A stretch of DNA of 64,000 nucleotides from an uncultured Bacilli bacterium (GTDB lineage: Bacteria > Bacillota_I > Bacilli_A > RFN20 > CAG-826). Made by a program: the position numbers and the translations under genes. The notes below the pieces were generated by a model. The model ran no database searches. It saw nothing but the letters and a program-made list of their open reading frames with translations, and was not told where the DNA came from. The DNA lies in contig CALVXK010000005.1 of the NCBI GenBank assembly GCA_944369075.1, positions 1 to 64,000 of the forward strand, read 5' to 3'. Positions 1 through 9,348 of this stretch are shown here, piece by piece (the stretch's first letter is position 1; the number at the start of each line of letters is the position of its first letter).

Positions 1-174
1 GTTGAATTTATTAGAAATTTTAATGTTACTGAAAACTACGATGGTACTTTTATAAACACTGCAACTTATAGTGCAACATATAAAAAGATCAAAGAACTGC
101 TCGGATTATCTAAACTTGGAAATGTATATTTGAAAAACAAAGATATACAAAATTTTCTCAATATTGAATTTTAG
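1..174 (+). CDS. C-terminal fragment of an unidentified protein (cut by window edge)
   Basis: Frame 1 is open from the first base to a TAG at 172-174, giving 57 residues ending in FLNIEF. The 5' part lies outside the window, so neither start nor function can be judged. The fragment is hydrophilic, with a lysine-rich helix-like stretch (ATYKKIKELLGL). It converges with the next gene on the minus strand. A real coding end is likely because the frame stays open while the other frames contain stops, but this is weak evidence in 57 codons. Confidence 0.5.
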   Translation, partial: VEFIRNFNVTENYDGTFINTATYSATYKKIKELLGLSKLGNVYLKNKDIQNFLNIEF

Positions 175-220
175 AGCACCTTATTTTAGGAGTAAAACTC
201 CAAAGTCAGGTATAAAAATA

Positions 221-772
221 TTAAAATACCCCTTCAATTGATATATTATATTTCCTAGTATCAAAAGTTTCAAAAACATCATTAAACATTTCTATTTCTT
301 CTTTATCTAATTCTTCAAAAGGAAATATAATTTTAAAATTAAATTTAAAAATGTTCTCCATTTTTAAATTTAAAGCTTTAAACATTAATATTTCCTCTTC
401 TTTTGCAATTAACATTCTTTCATTTAAGATATTCCCTACATAAACTAAAAACTTTAATAAAACATCCTTAAATTTATTAATATTTGTTAAATAAAACATT
501 AAATCATTTCTATTTATACTCGTTAAAATAGTTAAATGAATATTATCGTTTTCATCTTTACTTTTTAATAAAGCTTTTACTTTAAAAGAATCATTTGTTT
601 CTTTATTAATTAATTTGTTATAAGTTTTTAATATAGAATCTTCCTCTTTATTAAAAACTTTAACAAATATATAGGTATAAACAAGTTTACTAGTGAATGG
701 AAGGTCAATAAAAAGAAAAGGTAATGTATTATTTTTAATTAGTTGATATAAAATCTCTTTTAATTCATTCAT
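221..772 (-). CDS. Hypothetical protein, 183 aa
   Basis: I do not recognise this protein. It is 183 residues, rich in Asn, Lys, Phe and Ile, with alternating hydrophobic and charged stretches and no clear signal peptide or membrane span. No Shine-Dalgarno precedes the ATG at 772; instead a TAAAAT hexamer (779-784) sits six bases upstream, as in several genes here that look leaderless. It runs divergently from the membrane protein at 883 and ends close to the partial gene at 1-174. Function unknown. Confidence 0.6.
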   Translation of the reverse strand: MNELKEILYQLIKNNTLPFLFIDLPFTSKLVYTYIFVKVFNKEEDSILKTYNKLINKETNDSFKVKALLKSKDENDNIHLTILTSINRNDLMFYLTNINKFKDVLLKFLVYVGNILNERMLIAKEEEILMFKALNLKMENIFKFNFKIIFPFEELDKEEIEMFNDVFETFDTRKYNISIEGVF

Positions 773-882
773 ATATTCATTTTAATGTTAAATAAAATAA
801 ATTTTATTTAACTAATTATATAATAGAAATTTATAATATAAATATATAAATTATTATTTAATTAATAGAAGGATATATAAAT

Positions 883-1854
883 ATGTTTGCTAATAATATT
901 AAAACTATTTCTACTTTATTAATATCGCTATTAGAAATATCTAATACTTCATTTTTATATTATTTTCTTTCATATATTTATCTATTTATGATAGGAAGCA
1001 TGATTGGTTATATTTTAGAAGTATTATTTAGAAGATTTGTTTCAATGAAAAGATGGATTAATCCAGGATTTTTAAAAGGACCTTATTTACCTTTATATGG
1101 TTTTGGGACATGTATATTATATTTTTTAAGTGATTTAGGAATTAGATATATCTCTTCTTTATCTTCCTTACCTTCTTATTATTCATTTTTTATTAATTTA
1201 AGTAATATAGAAATTAATGGGAACCTTAATTTCTATATTACTAGTTTAATAATTATATTAATTATAGGAATATCAATGACTTTAATAGAATTAATTGCTG
1301 GAATTATATTTATTAAAGGATTACATATTAAACTATGGGATTATTCATCACTTAAAGGTAATTATAAAGGTATAATCGCTCCATTATTTTCATTTATTTG
1401 GATGATGATAGGAGCTTTATATTTTTTCTTTATTCATCCTCTTATTTATGAAATGATTAATATTTTTAATAATCATTTATTAGGTTTAACCTTTATTTTA
1501 GGCTTATTTAGCGCAACATTTTTAATCGACTTTTATAATTCAATGAAATTATCTTTATCTTTAAATAAAGAAGCAAAAGCAAAAAATATTCTTATTGATT
1601 TTGAAAAATTAAAGTTAAATGCTAAAAAATATAAACTTAAAGCAAAACGAATTGAAGAAATTAAAAAGATTTTAGATGAAGCTAGTCAACCTTTAAAAGA
1701 AAAAATAACTAAGTTTCATAATGAAGCAAGAAGACATTTATATATAAATAATGAAATTCCTACTAAAAGCGCTAAAGAAATTGATGAAACTCCAAGAATG
1801 AAAAAAGAAAGATTAGAAAAAGAAAATAAGAATGAAAATATAAATTCTAAATAA
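883..1854 (+). CDS. CmpB-like putative ABC-transporter permease-family membrane protein (PF06541)
   Basis: This 323-residue protein has several membrane spans in its first 230 residues. Its conserved core, roughly residues 40-80, reads GYILEVLFRRF, then NPGFLKGPYLPLYGFG, which is the typical signature of the ABC_trans_CmpB family (PF06541, former DUF1113). Biochemical function is not established for this family. The last 90 residues are highly charged and helical (KLKLNAKKYKLKAKRIEEIKK), probably a cytoplasmic coiled coil. The start at 883 is supported by AGAAGGA about eight bases upstream. It appears monocistronic; the following 500 bases hold only a degraded gene on the other strand. Confidence 0.75.
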   Translation: MFANNIKTISTLLISLLEISNTSFLYYFLSYIYLFMIGSMIGYILEVLFRRFVSMKRWINPGFLKGPYLPLYGFGTCILYFLSDLGIRYISSLSSLPSYYSFFINLSNIEINGNLNFYITSLIIILIIGISMTLIELIAGIIFIKGLHIKLWDYSSLKGNYKGIIAPLFSFIWMMIGALYFFFIHPLIYEMINIFNNHLLGLTFILGLFSATFLIDFYNSMKLSLSLNKEAKAKNILIDFEKLKLNAKKYKLKAKRIEEIKKILDEASQPLKEKITKFHNEARRHLYINNEIPTKSAKEIDETPRMKKERLEKENKNENINSK

Positions 1855-1901
1855 AATGATTTTTATAAATTTTATTTCAATCACATTTTATGAAGGAATT
1901 G

Positions 1902-2287
1902 TTAAAAATTTGGTAAATAATCTAATAAAAAATCAACTATATTTATAAATAAGATATTATTTTCATCATACCTTTTAATAAAATATGGATCATTAACGAC
2001 TATCACTTTAGCAATATTATCTTTTAATAAAATAAATGGCTTGATTTCTCTATTCAATACATCATTATTATTTATTGAATTACATACCTGAATATAAATT
2101 CTTTTATCATTTTTTCTAGCAAAGAAATCAACTTCATAAGTTTCCTAACACTTTCTTTATTTATATAAGAATTTATTTCTTTTAAATAAGATTCCTTAGG
2201 AATATTTCATTTACTCGAAAAATAAATTGAAGCATTTAAATTTAAATCACTTCTATTTCTTAAACTAACAATTTTAAATTCATTCAT
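1902..2287 (-). pseudogene. Decayed AAA-family ATPase remnant (DUF4143-type C-terminus)
   Basis: Reading the minus strand from an ATG at 2287 gives MNEFKIVSLRNRSDLN..ASIYFSSK, then an in-frame TGA, then NIPKESYLKEINSYINKES. After a frameshift the reading continues as YEVDFFARKNDKRIYIQVC, followed by LNREIKPF and an end at a TAA (1902-1904). The VDFF..IYIQVC..REIKP pattern is the usual end of ATP-binding proteins carrying DUF4143. The P-loop region is missing and at least one stop and one frameshift are present, so this is a relic. The TGA stands where a Trp codon would fit (TGG to TGA mutation). It fills most of the gap between neighbouring genes. Confidence 0.7.
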
Positions 2288-2358
2288 ATAAAATTAATAT
2301 TACCTAAGTTAAATCAAAATATTAACTAATTTTAATTAATTTATAGTATATTAATGTT

Positions 2359-3444
2359 ATGAAAGATAGATATGATTTAATTGGTAAATCTTCGATCAAT
2401 AAACATAACATCTCTTTAGATTTATATTTACTTAACTCTAAAGAGTATTATTTGGTAATAAATAATAACTTAGAAAAAGATTTTTCTAAGTTAAGTAAAT
2501 ATAAAATTAAAGATAATGAAGACTTAATTAAGCAAATAACATCTAATTTTAATTTTGAAGTAAGACCTTGTTCGATATTACTTATATTTAATAAAGCATT
2601 ACTACAAATGTATGAAGTAAAAAGAAAGATGTATTTTAAAAAGATAACATTAAGATCTTTAAAATATATGAAATCTAAGAGAAACAAAGATTTAAATAAT
2701 ATTAATCCTTATGACGAATCTTGTTTTATTAATTTACAGCAACTTTTAGAGGTAATGAAATTACTCATTAATCACTTAATTAAAAATAGATTAATTACTA
2801 CTTTTAAACTAATTGAACTTGCTTCTTTATATAATGAAGCTAACTTTAAATATGAAAATGCTAAATCTCCAAGTTCGACTAATATTAATGTTGAAACAAA
2901 TGATATATTAATTTATGGACATATATTTAACATTAAAAACTTCATTAATTTAAAGTTAGTTATTGCAAGTATTAATCTAATAACATTTAAAGGTGAAATA
3001 ATTAAAGAAAAAGTTACTTTATATAAAGATTTAAATACTAACTACTACTTTATTTTAGATAAAGATTATGATGATATTTTAATTAAAGGTAGAGCGTTAT
3101 GTTATCAAATTAATTTAGTAACATATCTTTCAAGTTTAAATAAAATTGATGATAAAAATATTAAAGTAAGAAGTATTAAAGATCTATTACCTTTTGAATT
3201 TTTATCTTTACTAGGTTATGATACTTCTTCTTTAAGATTTTTATCTAGTAAACAAAGAGAAACAATATTATTAACGGCAATTAAAAATAATATATTTAAT
3301 AAGCATTCTTTAACAATCTATTTAAATCAATGTTTAAATGAAAAACGTGATATTTATTCTAAAGGTAAGATTGTAAATCGTTTAACTAGTGATTTAAATT
3401 TTATTAAAAATATAGATGAAAGTAATCTAGAACCTATTCTATAA
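2359..3444 (+). CDS. Hypothetical protein, 361 aa, upstream of cysteine desulfidase
   Basis: I do not recognise the family. The protein is soluble-looking, 361 residues, Lys/Asn/Leu-rich, with a C-terminal stretch (around residues 275-355) that looks like a conserved domain: FEFLSLLGYD, SSKQRETILLTAI, then KGKIVNRLTSDLNFI. No Shine-Dalgarno is present; TATATT lies six bases before the ATG, so translation may start on a leaderless mRNA. The stop overlaps a possible TATAAT for the next gene, which begins eight bases later, so the two genes may be co-transcribed. No function can be proposed from the sequence. Confidence 0.7.
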   Translation: MKDRYDLIGKSSINKHNISLDLYLLNSKEYYLVINNNLEKDFSKLSKYKIKDNEDLIKQITSNFNFEVRPCSILLIFNKALLQMYEVKRKMYFKKITLRSLKYMKSKRNKDLNNINPYDESCFINLQQLLEVMKLLINHLIKNRLITTFKLIELASLYNEANFKYENAKSPSSTNINVETNDILIYGHIFNIKNFINLKLVIASINLITFKGEIIKEKVTLYKDLNTNYYFILDKDYDDILIKGRALCYQINLVTYLSSLNKIDDKNIKVRSIKDLLPFEFLSLLGYDTSSLRFLSSKQRETILLTAIKNNIFNKHSLTIYLNQCLNEKRDIYSKGKIVNRLTSDLNFIKNIDESNLEPIL

Positions 3445-3452
3445 TTAAATCT

Positions 3453-4724
3453 ATGATAGATGAAAAATTAAATAAAACATATGAAGATATTTTAATTAAT
3501 GAATTAATTGTAGCAAGAGGCTGCACTGAACCTATATCTTTAGCTCTTTCTAGTGCTAAACTAATAGAAATTAAAAAAGAAATTCCTCTTCATATTGAAG
3601 CCTATATTTCAGGTAATATTATAAAAAATGTACAAGGAGTAATAATTCCTAGAACTAATAATCATAAAGGTGTTATTCCTTCTTTACTTGTAGGACTTCT
3701 TATTGGTGATACTTCTTATAATTTAGATATTTTATCTAAGTTTAACGAAGATAAAATATCTAAATTAGATGAATTAGTATCGAAAAATATTATTAATGTT
3801 AATTTGGCTAAATCATGTAAGAATCTTTATATTAAGTTAGAAGCAACATATTTAGATAATGATAAAGTAACGATAATTATCGAGGATTTTCATAATAACT
3901 TTACATTAATTAAACATAATGAAGATATAATTTATTCTAAACATGATTTAATTAAGAAAAAGAAAGAAGAATATAATTTACTTAACGTAAATGATATCTT
4001 TGAATTTGCAAATAGTAATGATTTAACAAGAATTAAACCTTATTTAGAAAGACAAGTTGAATATAATTTTGAGATTGCTAAAGAAGGTATTAAAAATAAA
4101 TATGGTTCAATGATTGGCAAAATAATTCTCGATCATTCAAATGAAAACGTAAAAGAAATTGCTAAAGCCTATACTAGTGCTGCAAGTGATGCAAGAATGG
4201 CTGGATGTAACCTTCCTGTTGTAATAATTTCAGGTAGTGGAAACCAAGGGCTAACTACTTCTGTACCTTTAATTGTTTATGCAAAACACTTTAATATTTC
4301 TCATGAAAAGTTACTTAGAAGTTTAGTTTTAAGTGATTTAATCGCTTTAGAAGAAAAGAAAGATATTGGTAGATTAAGTGCTTTTTGTGGAGCAATAAGT
4401 GCAGGAATTGCTTCTTCTAGTGCTATTGCTTATATGCTTGAAAATAATTTAGAAGCTATAAAACATACAATTATTAATGGCTTAGCTTTAGCTAGTGGAA
4501 TAATTTGTGACGGGGCAAAAGCTTCTTGTGCTGGAAAAATTGCTTTAGCTTTAGAATCCGGTTTACTTGGTTATTACATGTATAAAAATAATTCTAATAT
4601 TCATGCAGGAGATGGAATTATTAAAGAAACCTGTGATGAAACAATTAAATCAGTTGGAAGACTTGCCAAAAAAGGAATGAAACAAACAGATAAAGAAATC
4701 TTAAATATAATGATTGATAAATAA
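3453..4724 (+). CDS. cyuA: L-cysteine desulfidase (UPF0597 / CyuA family)
   Basis: This 423-residue protein matches the UPF0597 family, [4Fe-4S] enzymes that break L-cysteine down to pyruvate, ammonia and sulfide. Recognisable blocks are VARGCTEPISLALSSAKL near the N-terminus, NLPVVIISGSGNQGLT near residue 270, FCGAISAGIASSSAIAYML near 315, and the Cys-containing ICDGAKASCAGKIALALESG near 365. Conserved cysteines in these blocks are the expected cluster ligands. Length is normal for the family. There is no Shine-Dalgarno; TATAAT, overlapping the stop of the upstream gene, lies eight bases before the ATG. The role would be sulfide release from cysteine or cysteine detoxification. Confidence 0.88.
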   Translation: MIDEKLNKTYEDILINELIVARGCTEPISLALSSAKLIEIKKEIPLHIEAYISGNIIKNVQGVIIPRTNNHKGVIPSLLVGLLIGDTSYNLDILSKFNEDKISKLDELVSKNIINVNLAKSCKNLYIKLEATYLDNDKVTIIIEDFHNNFTLIKHNEDIIYSKHDLIKKKKEEYNLLNVNDIFEFANSNDLTRIKPYLERQVEYNFEIAKEGIKNKYGSMIGKIILDHSNENVKEIAKAYTSAASDARMAGCNLPVVIISGSGNQGLTTSVPLIVYAKHFNISHEKLLRSLVLSDLIALEEKKDIGRLSAFCGAISAGIASSSAIAYMLENNLEAIKHTIINGLALASGIICDGAKASCAGKIALALESGLLGYYMYKNNSNIHAGDGIIKETCDETIKSVGRLAKKGMKQTDKEILNIMIDK

Positions 4725-4773
4725 ATCGATAATTTTTTTCTATTTTTTGTATAATATTAATAAGGAAAAAATT

Positions 4774-6117
4774 ATGACAAAGAAAAAGAAATTAACTCTT
4801 GATGAAAAATTATATAAAAGAAAAATTCATTTACCAAACAAGTTTTTATATGGACTAATTTATCATTTAGGTAAAGTCGTCTTTAAAAAATATAACATGC
4901 ATTTTAATATCATTGATGATCCTAATAAGCTAGAAAATGGTCCTATTGTTGTAGTAGCAAACCATGCTTCTAGAAATGATTTCTTATACGCTGCTATTCC
5001 TCTTTATCCTAGAAGATTAAGCTTTGTTGCTGCTTATAATGAATTTATGAGAAGCAATCTTGCATGGCTTTTTAGAACAATGCAAATTATTCCAAAAAGA
5101 CAATTTTATAATGATACTTATACTGTTTTTGAAATTATTTCGATTGTTAAAAAGTTAAAAGGTAATGTAGTTTTTTATCCTGAAGGACTACCTTTATTTG
5201 GAGCAAGTTCTCCTATTACTCCTGGAACTTCTAAACTTCTAAAGTTTTTAAAACTTCCTGTTTATAGTGTTGTAACTAACGGTGCTTTTCTTATTCAACC
5301 AAAACATAAATTTGGTAAAAAAGAAAGATATGGTAAAACCGAAACTACAATTAAAAGACTTTTTAGTGTTGAAGATTTAAAAAATCTCTCACTTGAAGAA
5401 ATGGATGATAAATTAAACGAAACTCTTTATATAGATGATTTTAAATGGGCAAAAGATAATCATGTTATATATAAAGATAACAAAGATCCTATTGCTGAAG
5501 GATTTGAAACATATTTATATAAATGTCCTAAATGCGAAAAAGAATTTACTTTAGAAGCAAAAGGGAACCACTTATATTGTACTTCTTGTGGAAATGGCGC
5601 AACTATTAATAACGATTATTCTTTAACGCCTAATAATGATGAATGTAAGATTCCTTCAAGTTTAACCAAATGGTATGACTATATGCGAATAAAAGTTCAT
5701 GAAGAACTTCTTTCTAACCCTGATTATAAACTTGAAGTAAAAGCTAACATCGCTGGAATTCCTCCTTATCGTTATGTTAAACCTTTTGAATATGCTGTTA
5801 AATATGGCGAAGGTTTATTAACTTTATCATTAAAAGATGGTTTCTCTTTTGTTGGTAAAAACATTAATACTAATGAAGATATTGTTATAAAAATGAATAA
5901 TAAGGAACTATATAACTTCATTATGTCTTATGGAACTGATAGAATTCACTTCTTCTATAATGGCAAATTAACTGAATTTACTTTCCCAGATTCTCCTAAA
6001 GCAATGGCTGCTAAAGTTATGTTAGTTCAACAAGAAATCTCTAGAATTTGTGATGGAGAATATCCTAATTATAAATTCTTTAAATACGATGAGGATGAGT
6101 GTTTCAAACCTTATTAA
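4774..6117 (+). CDS. plsC: 1-acyl-sn-glycerol-3-phosphate acyltransferase (PlsC) with C-terminal zinc ribbon
   Basis: The N-terminal half is a PlsC-type lysophosphatidic acid acyltransferase for phospholipid synthesis: the catalytic HxxxxD motif appears as NHASRNDF near residue 76 and the acceptor-binding block as VVFYPEGLPLFG near 131. Around residues 240-275 there is a four-cysteine zinc-ribbon-like segment (CPKCEKEF..CTSCGN), followed by about 170 residues of unassigned sequence. Single-domain PlsC proteins are about 240 residues; this is 447. An ATG at 4714 is in frame, but the ATG at 4774 is preferred because AAGGAAAAAA precedes it and a TATAAT promoter lies at about 4750. A terminator follows. 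Confidence 0.8.
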   Translation: MTKKKKLTLDEKLYKRKIHLPNKFLYGLIYHLGKVVFKKYNMHFNIIDDPNKLENGPIVVVANHASRNDFLYAAIPLYPRRLSFVAAYNEFMRSNLAWLFRTMQIIPKRQFYNDTYTVFEIISIVKKLKGNVVFYPEGLPLFGASSPITPGTSKLLKFLKLPVYSVVTNGAFLIQPKHKFGKKERYGKTETTIKRLFSVEDLKNLSLEEMDDKLNETLYIDDFKWAKDNHVIYKDNKDPIAEGFETYLYKCPKCEKEFTLEAKGNHLYCTSCGNGATINNDYSLTPNNDECKIPSSLTKWYDYMRIKVHEELLSNPDYKLEVKANIAGIPPYRYVKPFEYAVKYGEGLLTLSLKDGFSFVGKNINTNEDIVIKMNNKELYNFIMSYGTDRIHFFYNGKLTEFTFPDSPKAMAAKVMLVQQEISRICDGEYPNYKFFKYDEDECFKPY

Positions 6118-6138
6118 TTATTAAATAAATTATTAAAA

Positions 6139-6172
6139 ATATGAGAACCAGTAACTAGTTCTCATATTTTTT
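6139..6172. terminator. Rho-independent terminator between plsC and htpG
   Basis: The inverted repeat ATGAGAAC..GTTCTCAT with a short loop is followed by a T-run on the plus strand and preceded by an A-rich tract, so it can terminate plsC and possibly the convergent htpG transcript. Confidence 0.8.
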
Positions 6173-6193
6173 TATTGATATCAAATCTTAAAT

Positions 6194-8101
6194 TTATTTA
6201 AGTAATAATTTATTTAATAATGATGCAAATTCCTCCTTGTTTTCAATATCTAAACCATTAAGTAAACAAGCTTCACTGTATAAAAGTTTAGAATATTCTT
6301 TTACCTCATCATCACTTAAAGTTGATAATTTCTTAAATATCTCATGATCTGGATTAATTTCTAATACTTTCTCTGATTTAAATCCATTATTTTCTCTATT
6401 TAAGTTATTTAAGATTTTCTCCATATTTAAGGTAATACCATCTTTTGATGATAATGAGACTGGAGAATTAACGAGTTTAGTAGAGAATTTAACGTCACTG
6501 ACTTTATCTTTTAAAGCTTCTTTAATATCGTCTAATTGTCTTTTATAGTTGATATTTAAGTCTTCTAACTTCTTCTTTTCATCTTCGTTTAAATCTTCTT
6601 CGCTAGATGTAGAAATAGATTTAAACATATGAGTGTCATATTCTCTTAAAGCATTAATTGCAAATTCATCGACATCTTTATCAAAGAATAAAACATCTAT
6701 TCCATCTTTTTTAAATCTTTCAAGTTCTGGAGAAAGTTTAATTTCTTCAATTGATGAACCACTAGCAAAATAAATGACTTTTTGGTTTTCTTTCATTTCG
6801 CTAACATATGTTTTTAAATCGATATATTCACTATCATGATTTAATGATTTATAAACTAAAAGATCTTTAAGTAAATCGTTCTTCATTCCATAGTTTTCAT
6901 AAATACCATATTTTATTGAAGAACCGAATAAATCGAAGAATTTAGCATATTTTTCTTTATCTTTTTCTTTTAATTCTTTTAAATTTGCAACAACTTTATT
7001 TTCAATATTATCTCTAATACGAGTAATATTTCTATCTTGTTGTAGCATCTCTCTAGAAATATTTAAACTTAAATCATTAGAATCGACAATTCCTTCTAGG
7101 AAGAATAAATAGTGAGGTAAAAGTTCCTTACATTTATCCATTATGAAGACGTTTTTAGCATATAAAGATAATCCAGCCTCATCACGGTTATAAACTTCGT
7201 TTCTAAGATGAGAAGGAATGAAAATTAAAGCTTGATAAGAAAGTAATCCTTCTACGTTAATTTGAATTGAATGTAAAGGATCTAAATAATCGTGGAAATT
7301 ATTTTTATAGAAGTTATTTAAATCTTCGTCTTTAATATCTTTTTTAGGTTTTTTCCATAAAGGAACCATAGAATTTAAAGTTTTAACTTCATCTCTTTCG
7401 TCATATTCGTTATCAATATACTTACCATCCTTATCCTTTTTAGGTTCTTTTATGTGTTCACTCATTTTAATAGGATATTTGATGTAATTTGAATATTTTT
7501 CTACTAAATATTCAATTGTAGGATAATCTAAGTAAGTAGAATATTTTTCTTCATCTTTATCATCTTTAAGATATAAAGTAATCGATGTTCCGACTTCAGC
7601 TTTAGAAATTTCTTCAATAGTATAAGTATCGCTACCATCAGATTCAAATCTATAGCCTGAGGTTTCGTTAAGTCCTTTAGTTTCAATAACTACTTTTTTA
7701 GCGACCATAAAGGCACTATAAAATCCGACACCAAATTGACCAATAATATCAAGTTCATTGTTTTCTTTAGCTTCTTTAAGCTTAGAAATAAATTCTTTTG
7801 AGCCAGATTTTGCAATAGTACCAATGTTTTTAATCAATTCATCATGGGACATACCAATACCGTTATCTTTAATAGTTAAAGTATGTTCATTTTTATTAGG
7901 AATAATATCAATTTCAGGATTTTCTAATAATGGAATTTTTCCGTTTGAATTAAGTGATTCAAATCTTCTTTTATCGATTGCATCTGATGCATTTGAAATC
8001 AATTCTCTTAAGAAAATTTCTTTATTTGAATATATAGAATTTATCATTAAATTTAAAAGTTCTTTTGATTCAGCTTGGAATTTATTTGTTTCAATAGCCA
8101 T
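6194..8101 (-). CDS. htpG: Chaperone protein HtpG (Hsp90)
   Basis: At 635 residues this is a full-length bacterial Hsp90, an ATP-dependent cytoplasmic chaperone. The N-terminal GHKL ATPase domain shows ELISNASDAIDKRRF near residue 36, DNGIGMS near 80, and GQFGVGFYSAFMV near 120. The middle domain has the expected SREMLQQ block near 350. No C-terminal MEEVD is present, as usual in bacteria. The ATG at 8101 is preceded by a GAAGGGGG Shine-Dalgarno (minus strand). A CIRCE operator lies upstream at 8151-8177, implying control by HrcA. A gene-length open frame on the opposite strand is only a shadow. Confidence 0.97.
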   Translation of the reverse strand: MAIETNKFQAESKELLNLMINSIYSNKEIFLRELISNASDAIDKRRFESLNSNGKIPLLENPEIDIIPNKNEHTLTIKDNGIGMSHDELIKNIGTIAKSGSKEFISKLKEAKENNELDIIGQFGVGFYSAFMVAKKVVIETKGLNETSGYRFESDGSDTYTIEEISKAEVGTSITLYLKDDKDEEKYSTYLDYPTIEYLVEKYSNYIKYPIKMSEHIKEPKKDKDGKYIDNEYDERDEVKTLNSMVPLWKKPKKDIKDEDLNNFYKNNFHDYLDPLHSIQINVEGLLSYQALIFIPSHLRNEVYNRDEAGLSLYAKNVFIMDKCKELLPHYLFFLEGIVDSNDLSLNISREMLQQDRNITRIRDNIENKVVANLKELKEKDKEKYAKFFDLFGSSIKYGIYENYGMKNDLLKDLLVYKSLNHDSEYIDLKTYVSEMKENQKVIYFASGSSIEEIKLSPELERFKKDGIDVLFFDKDVDEFAINALREYDTHMFKSISTSSEEDLNEDEKKKLEDLNINYKRQLDDIKEALKDKVSDVKFSTKLVNSPVSLSSKDGITLNMEKILNNLNRENNGFKSEKVLEINPDHEIFKKLSTLSDDEVKEYSKLLYSEACLLNGLDIENKEEFASLLNKLLLK

Positions 8102-8150
8102 GTTTATATACCCCCTTCAAAAGATTACTAGATATATTTTAATACAAATT

Positions 8151-8177
8151 TTAGCACTTTCAAGTATTAAGTGCTAA
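8151..8177. promoter_or_regulatory. CIRCE operator (HrcA binding site) upstream of htpG
   Basis: TTAGCACTT, nine bases, AAGTGCTAA: both arms match the CIRCE consensus TTAGCACTC-N9-GAGTGCTAA except for one symmetric change. It lies 50 bases upstream of the htpG start. HrcA repressor is inferred; its gene is not in the window. Confidence 0.93.
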
Positions 8178-8314
8178 AAATTTTATTACTAAAATAAATC
8201 CTTAATAACAACTAAATAACTACTAATGCTAATATTTACTTCTAAATAATATATTTTTTATATAAATTGAACGTTTTTTGATATAATAATAAGGAAATAT
8301 GGAGAAATAATTTT

Positions 8315-8539
8315 ATGGCAAATATTACAGATGTTGAAAATTTAATTAAAGAACAATTACATGTTAGTGAAATTGATCCAAACGCTACTCTTTCAACTTA
8401 TGGCTTAGATTCTCTTGATGTAGTAGAATTTTTACTCTCTTTAGAGGAAAAATTTTCTATTTCTTTTGAGAGCGAAGAAACCAAAGATGTTAAGACAGTT
8501 GGTGACTTATTAAAACTTGTTAAAAAAAAGTTAAAATAG
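8315..8539 (+). CDS. acpP: Acyl carrier protein
   Basis: At 74 residues this is a typical small acidic acyl carrier protein, carrying acyl chains on a phosphopantetheine arm during fatty-acid or phospholipid synthesis. The attachment serine lies in YGLDSLDVVEFLLSLEEKF, residues about 31-49, with the canonical DSLD motif. A TATAAT and a GGAG precede the ATG. It stands alone between divergent htpG and a tRNA pair, and its presence fits the plsC-type acyltransferases nearby. Confidence 0.92.
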   Translation: MANITDVENLIKEQLHVSEIDPNATLSTYGLDSLDVVEFLLSLEEKFSISFESEETKDVKTVGDLLKLVKKKLK

Positions 8540-8591
8540 TTGTTGTTTTTTAAATTCTTCTTTGGTATATTATTAAAGCGCGTTTAAGAGT

Positions 8592-8666
8592 GCTGACTTA
8601 GCTCAATGGTAGAGCAATCGGCTGTTAACCGATCGGTTGTAGGTTCGAGTCCTATAGTCAGCGCCA
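8592..8666 (+). tRNA. tRNA-Asn (GTT)
   Basis: Acceptor GCTGACT pairs with AGTCAGC; the anticodon arm ATCGG-CTGTTAA-CCGAT carries GTT; the T loop is GGTTCGAGTCC. CCA is encoded (8664-8666). Confidence 0.97.
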
Positions 8667-8673
8667 GATGTAT

Positions 8674-8750
8674 GGCCTATTGGAGAAGTGGCTTAACTCA
8701 CATGCCTTTCACGCATGCATTCATGGGTTCGAATCCCGTATAGGTCACCA
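8674..8750 (+). tRNA. tRNA-Glu (TTC)
   Basis: Acceptor GGCCTAT pairs with ATAGGTC (one G-U); the anticodon arm CATGC-CTTTCAC-GCATG carries TTC; CCA is encoded. It lies seven bases after tRNA-Asn, probably one transcript. The original terminator appears displaced to 10246 by the IS inserted immediately downstream. Confidence 0.95.
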
Positions 8751-8806
8751 GATTAAGATGTACCCCCTTTACTGGACAAAATTGTCTAATGTAAGGGGGT
8801 TTTTAA

Positions 8807-9331
8807 ATGGCAAAATATTCATTAGAATTTAAACTTGAGGTTGTTAAAAAATTTATAGCAGGGGAATCTTTGCCCAAACTAAAAGGTGTTCAAGATAAAA
8901 CAATACTTAGATATGCTCAATCACGGGCCAAAATATACAAGGAATTTGATAAAAATATACTCAACCCTAAAATAATTTATCGTACATATACATTGGCAGA
9001 AAAAATAAAAGCTTGTAAAGAGATAATTAAAGGGAAATCAATGAGACAAGTGGCAAGAGAATTAGGAATGGAATCTCACGGAACTGTTAGAAGATGGTAT
9101 AATGATTATATAAAGCACGGAATTGCTGGCCTTCAATATAGGAAAGGTATTAAACCAATTACTAGTGTAAAGGAAACAAAACCTATGAAAAAACCATTAA
9201 CCAAAGATGAAAGGGAAGAATTAATTTCGTTAAGAAAGAGAAACGAAATATTAGAAGCGGAGAATGATTTCCTAAAAAAATTAAACGCCTTGGTATCGAG
9301 CAAAGAGGGAAAAGATACCAAGGCGAAATAG
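8807..9331 (+). CDS. IS3-family transposase OrfA
   Basis: At 174 residues this matches IS150-type OrfA. It has two helix-turn-helix segments (about residues 3-35, and 65-105 with MRQVARELGMESHGTVRRWY) followed by a leucine-zipper-like coiled coil near 145-160 (LRKRNEILEAENDFLKKL). It binds the element's ends. OrfB lies in the -1 frame relative to OrfA, and slippery sequences A7 (9273-9280 region) and AAAAG (9310-9314) lie in the overlap where OrfB's frame is already open, so a fused OrfAB could arise by -1 frameshifting as known for this family. Confidence 0.92.
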   Translation: MAKYSLEFKLEVVKKFIAGESLPKLKGVQDKTILRYAQSRAKIYKEFDKNILNPKIIYRTYTLAEKIKACKEIIKGKSMRQVARELGMESHGTVRRWYNDYIKHGIAGLQYRKGIKPITSVKETKPMKKPLTKDEREELISLRKRNEILEAENDFLKKLNALVSSKEGKDTKAK

Positions 9332-9348
9332 CAAGTGTAATAAAGAAA

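Noticed and set aside
7758-8177. Open frame antisense to htpG
   Set aside because: It mirrors htpG codons and runs across the CIRCE box; no independent support.
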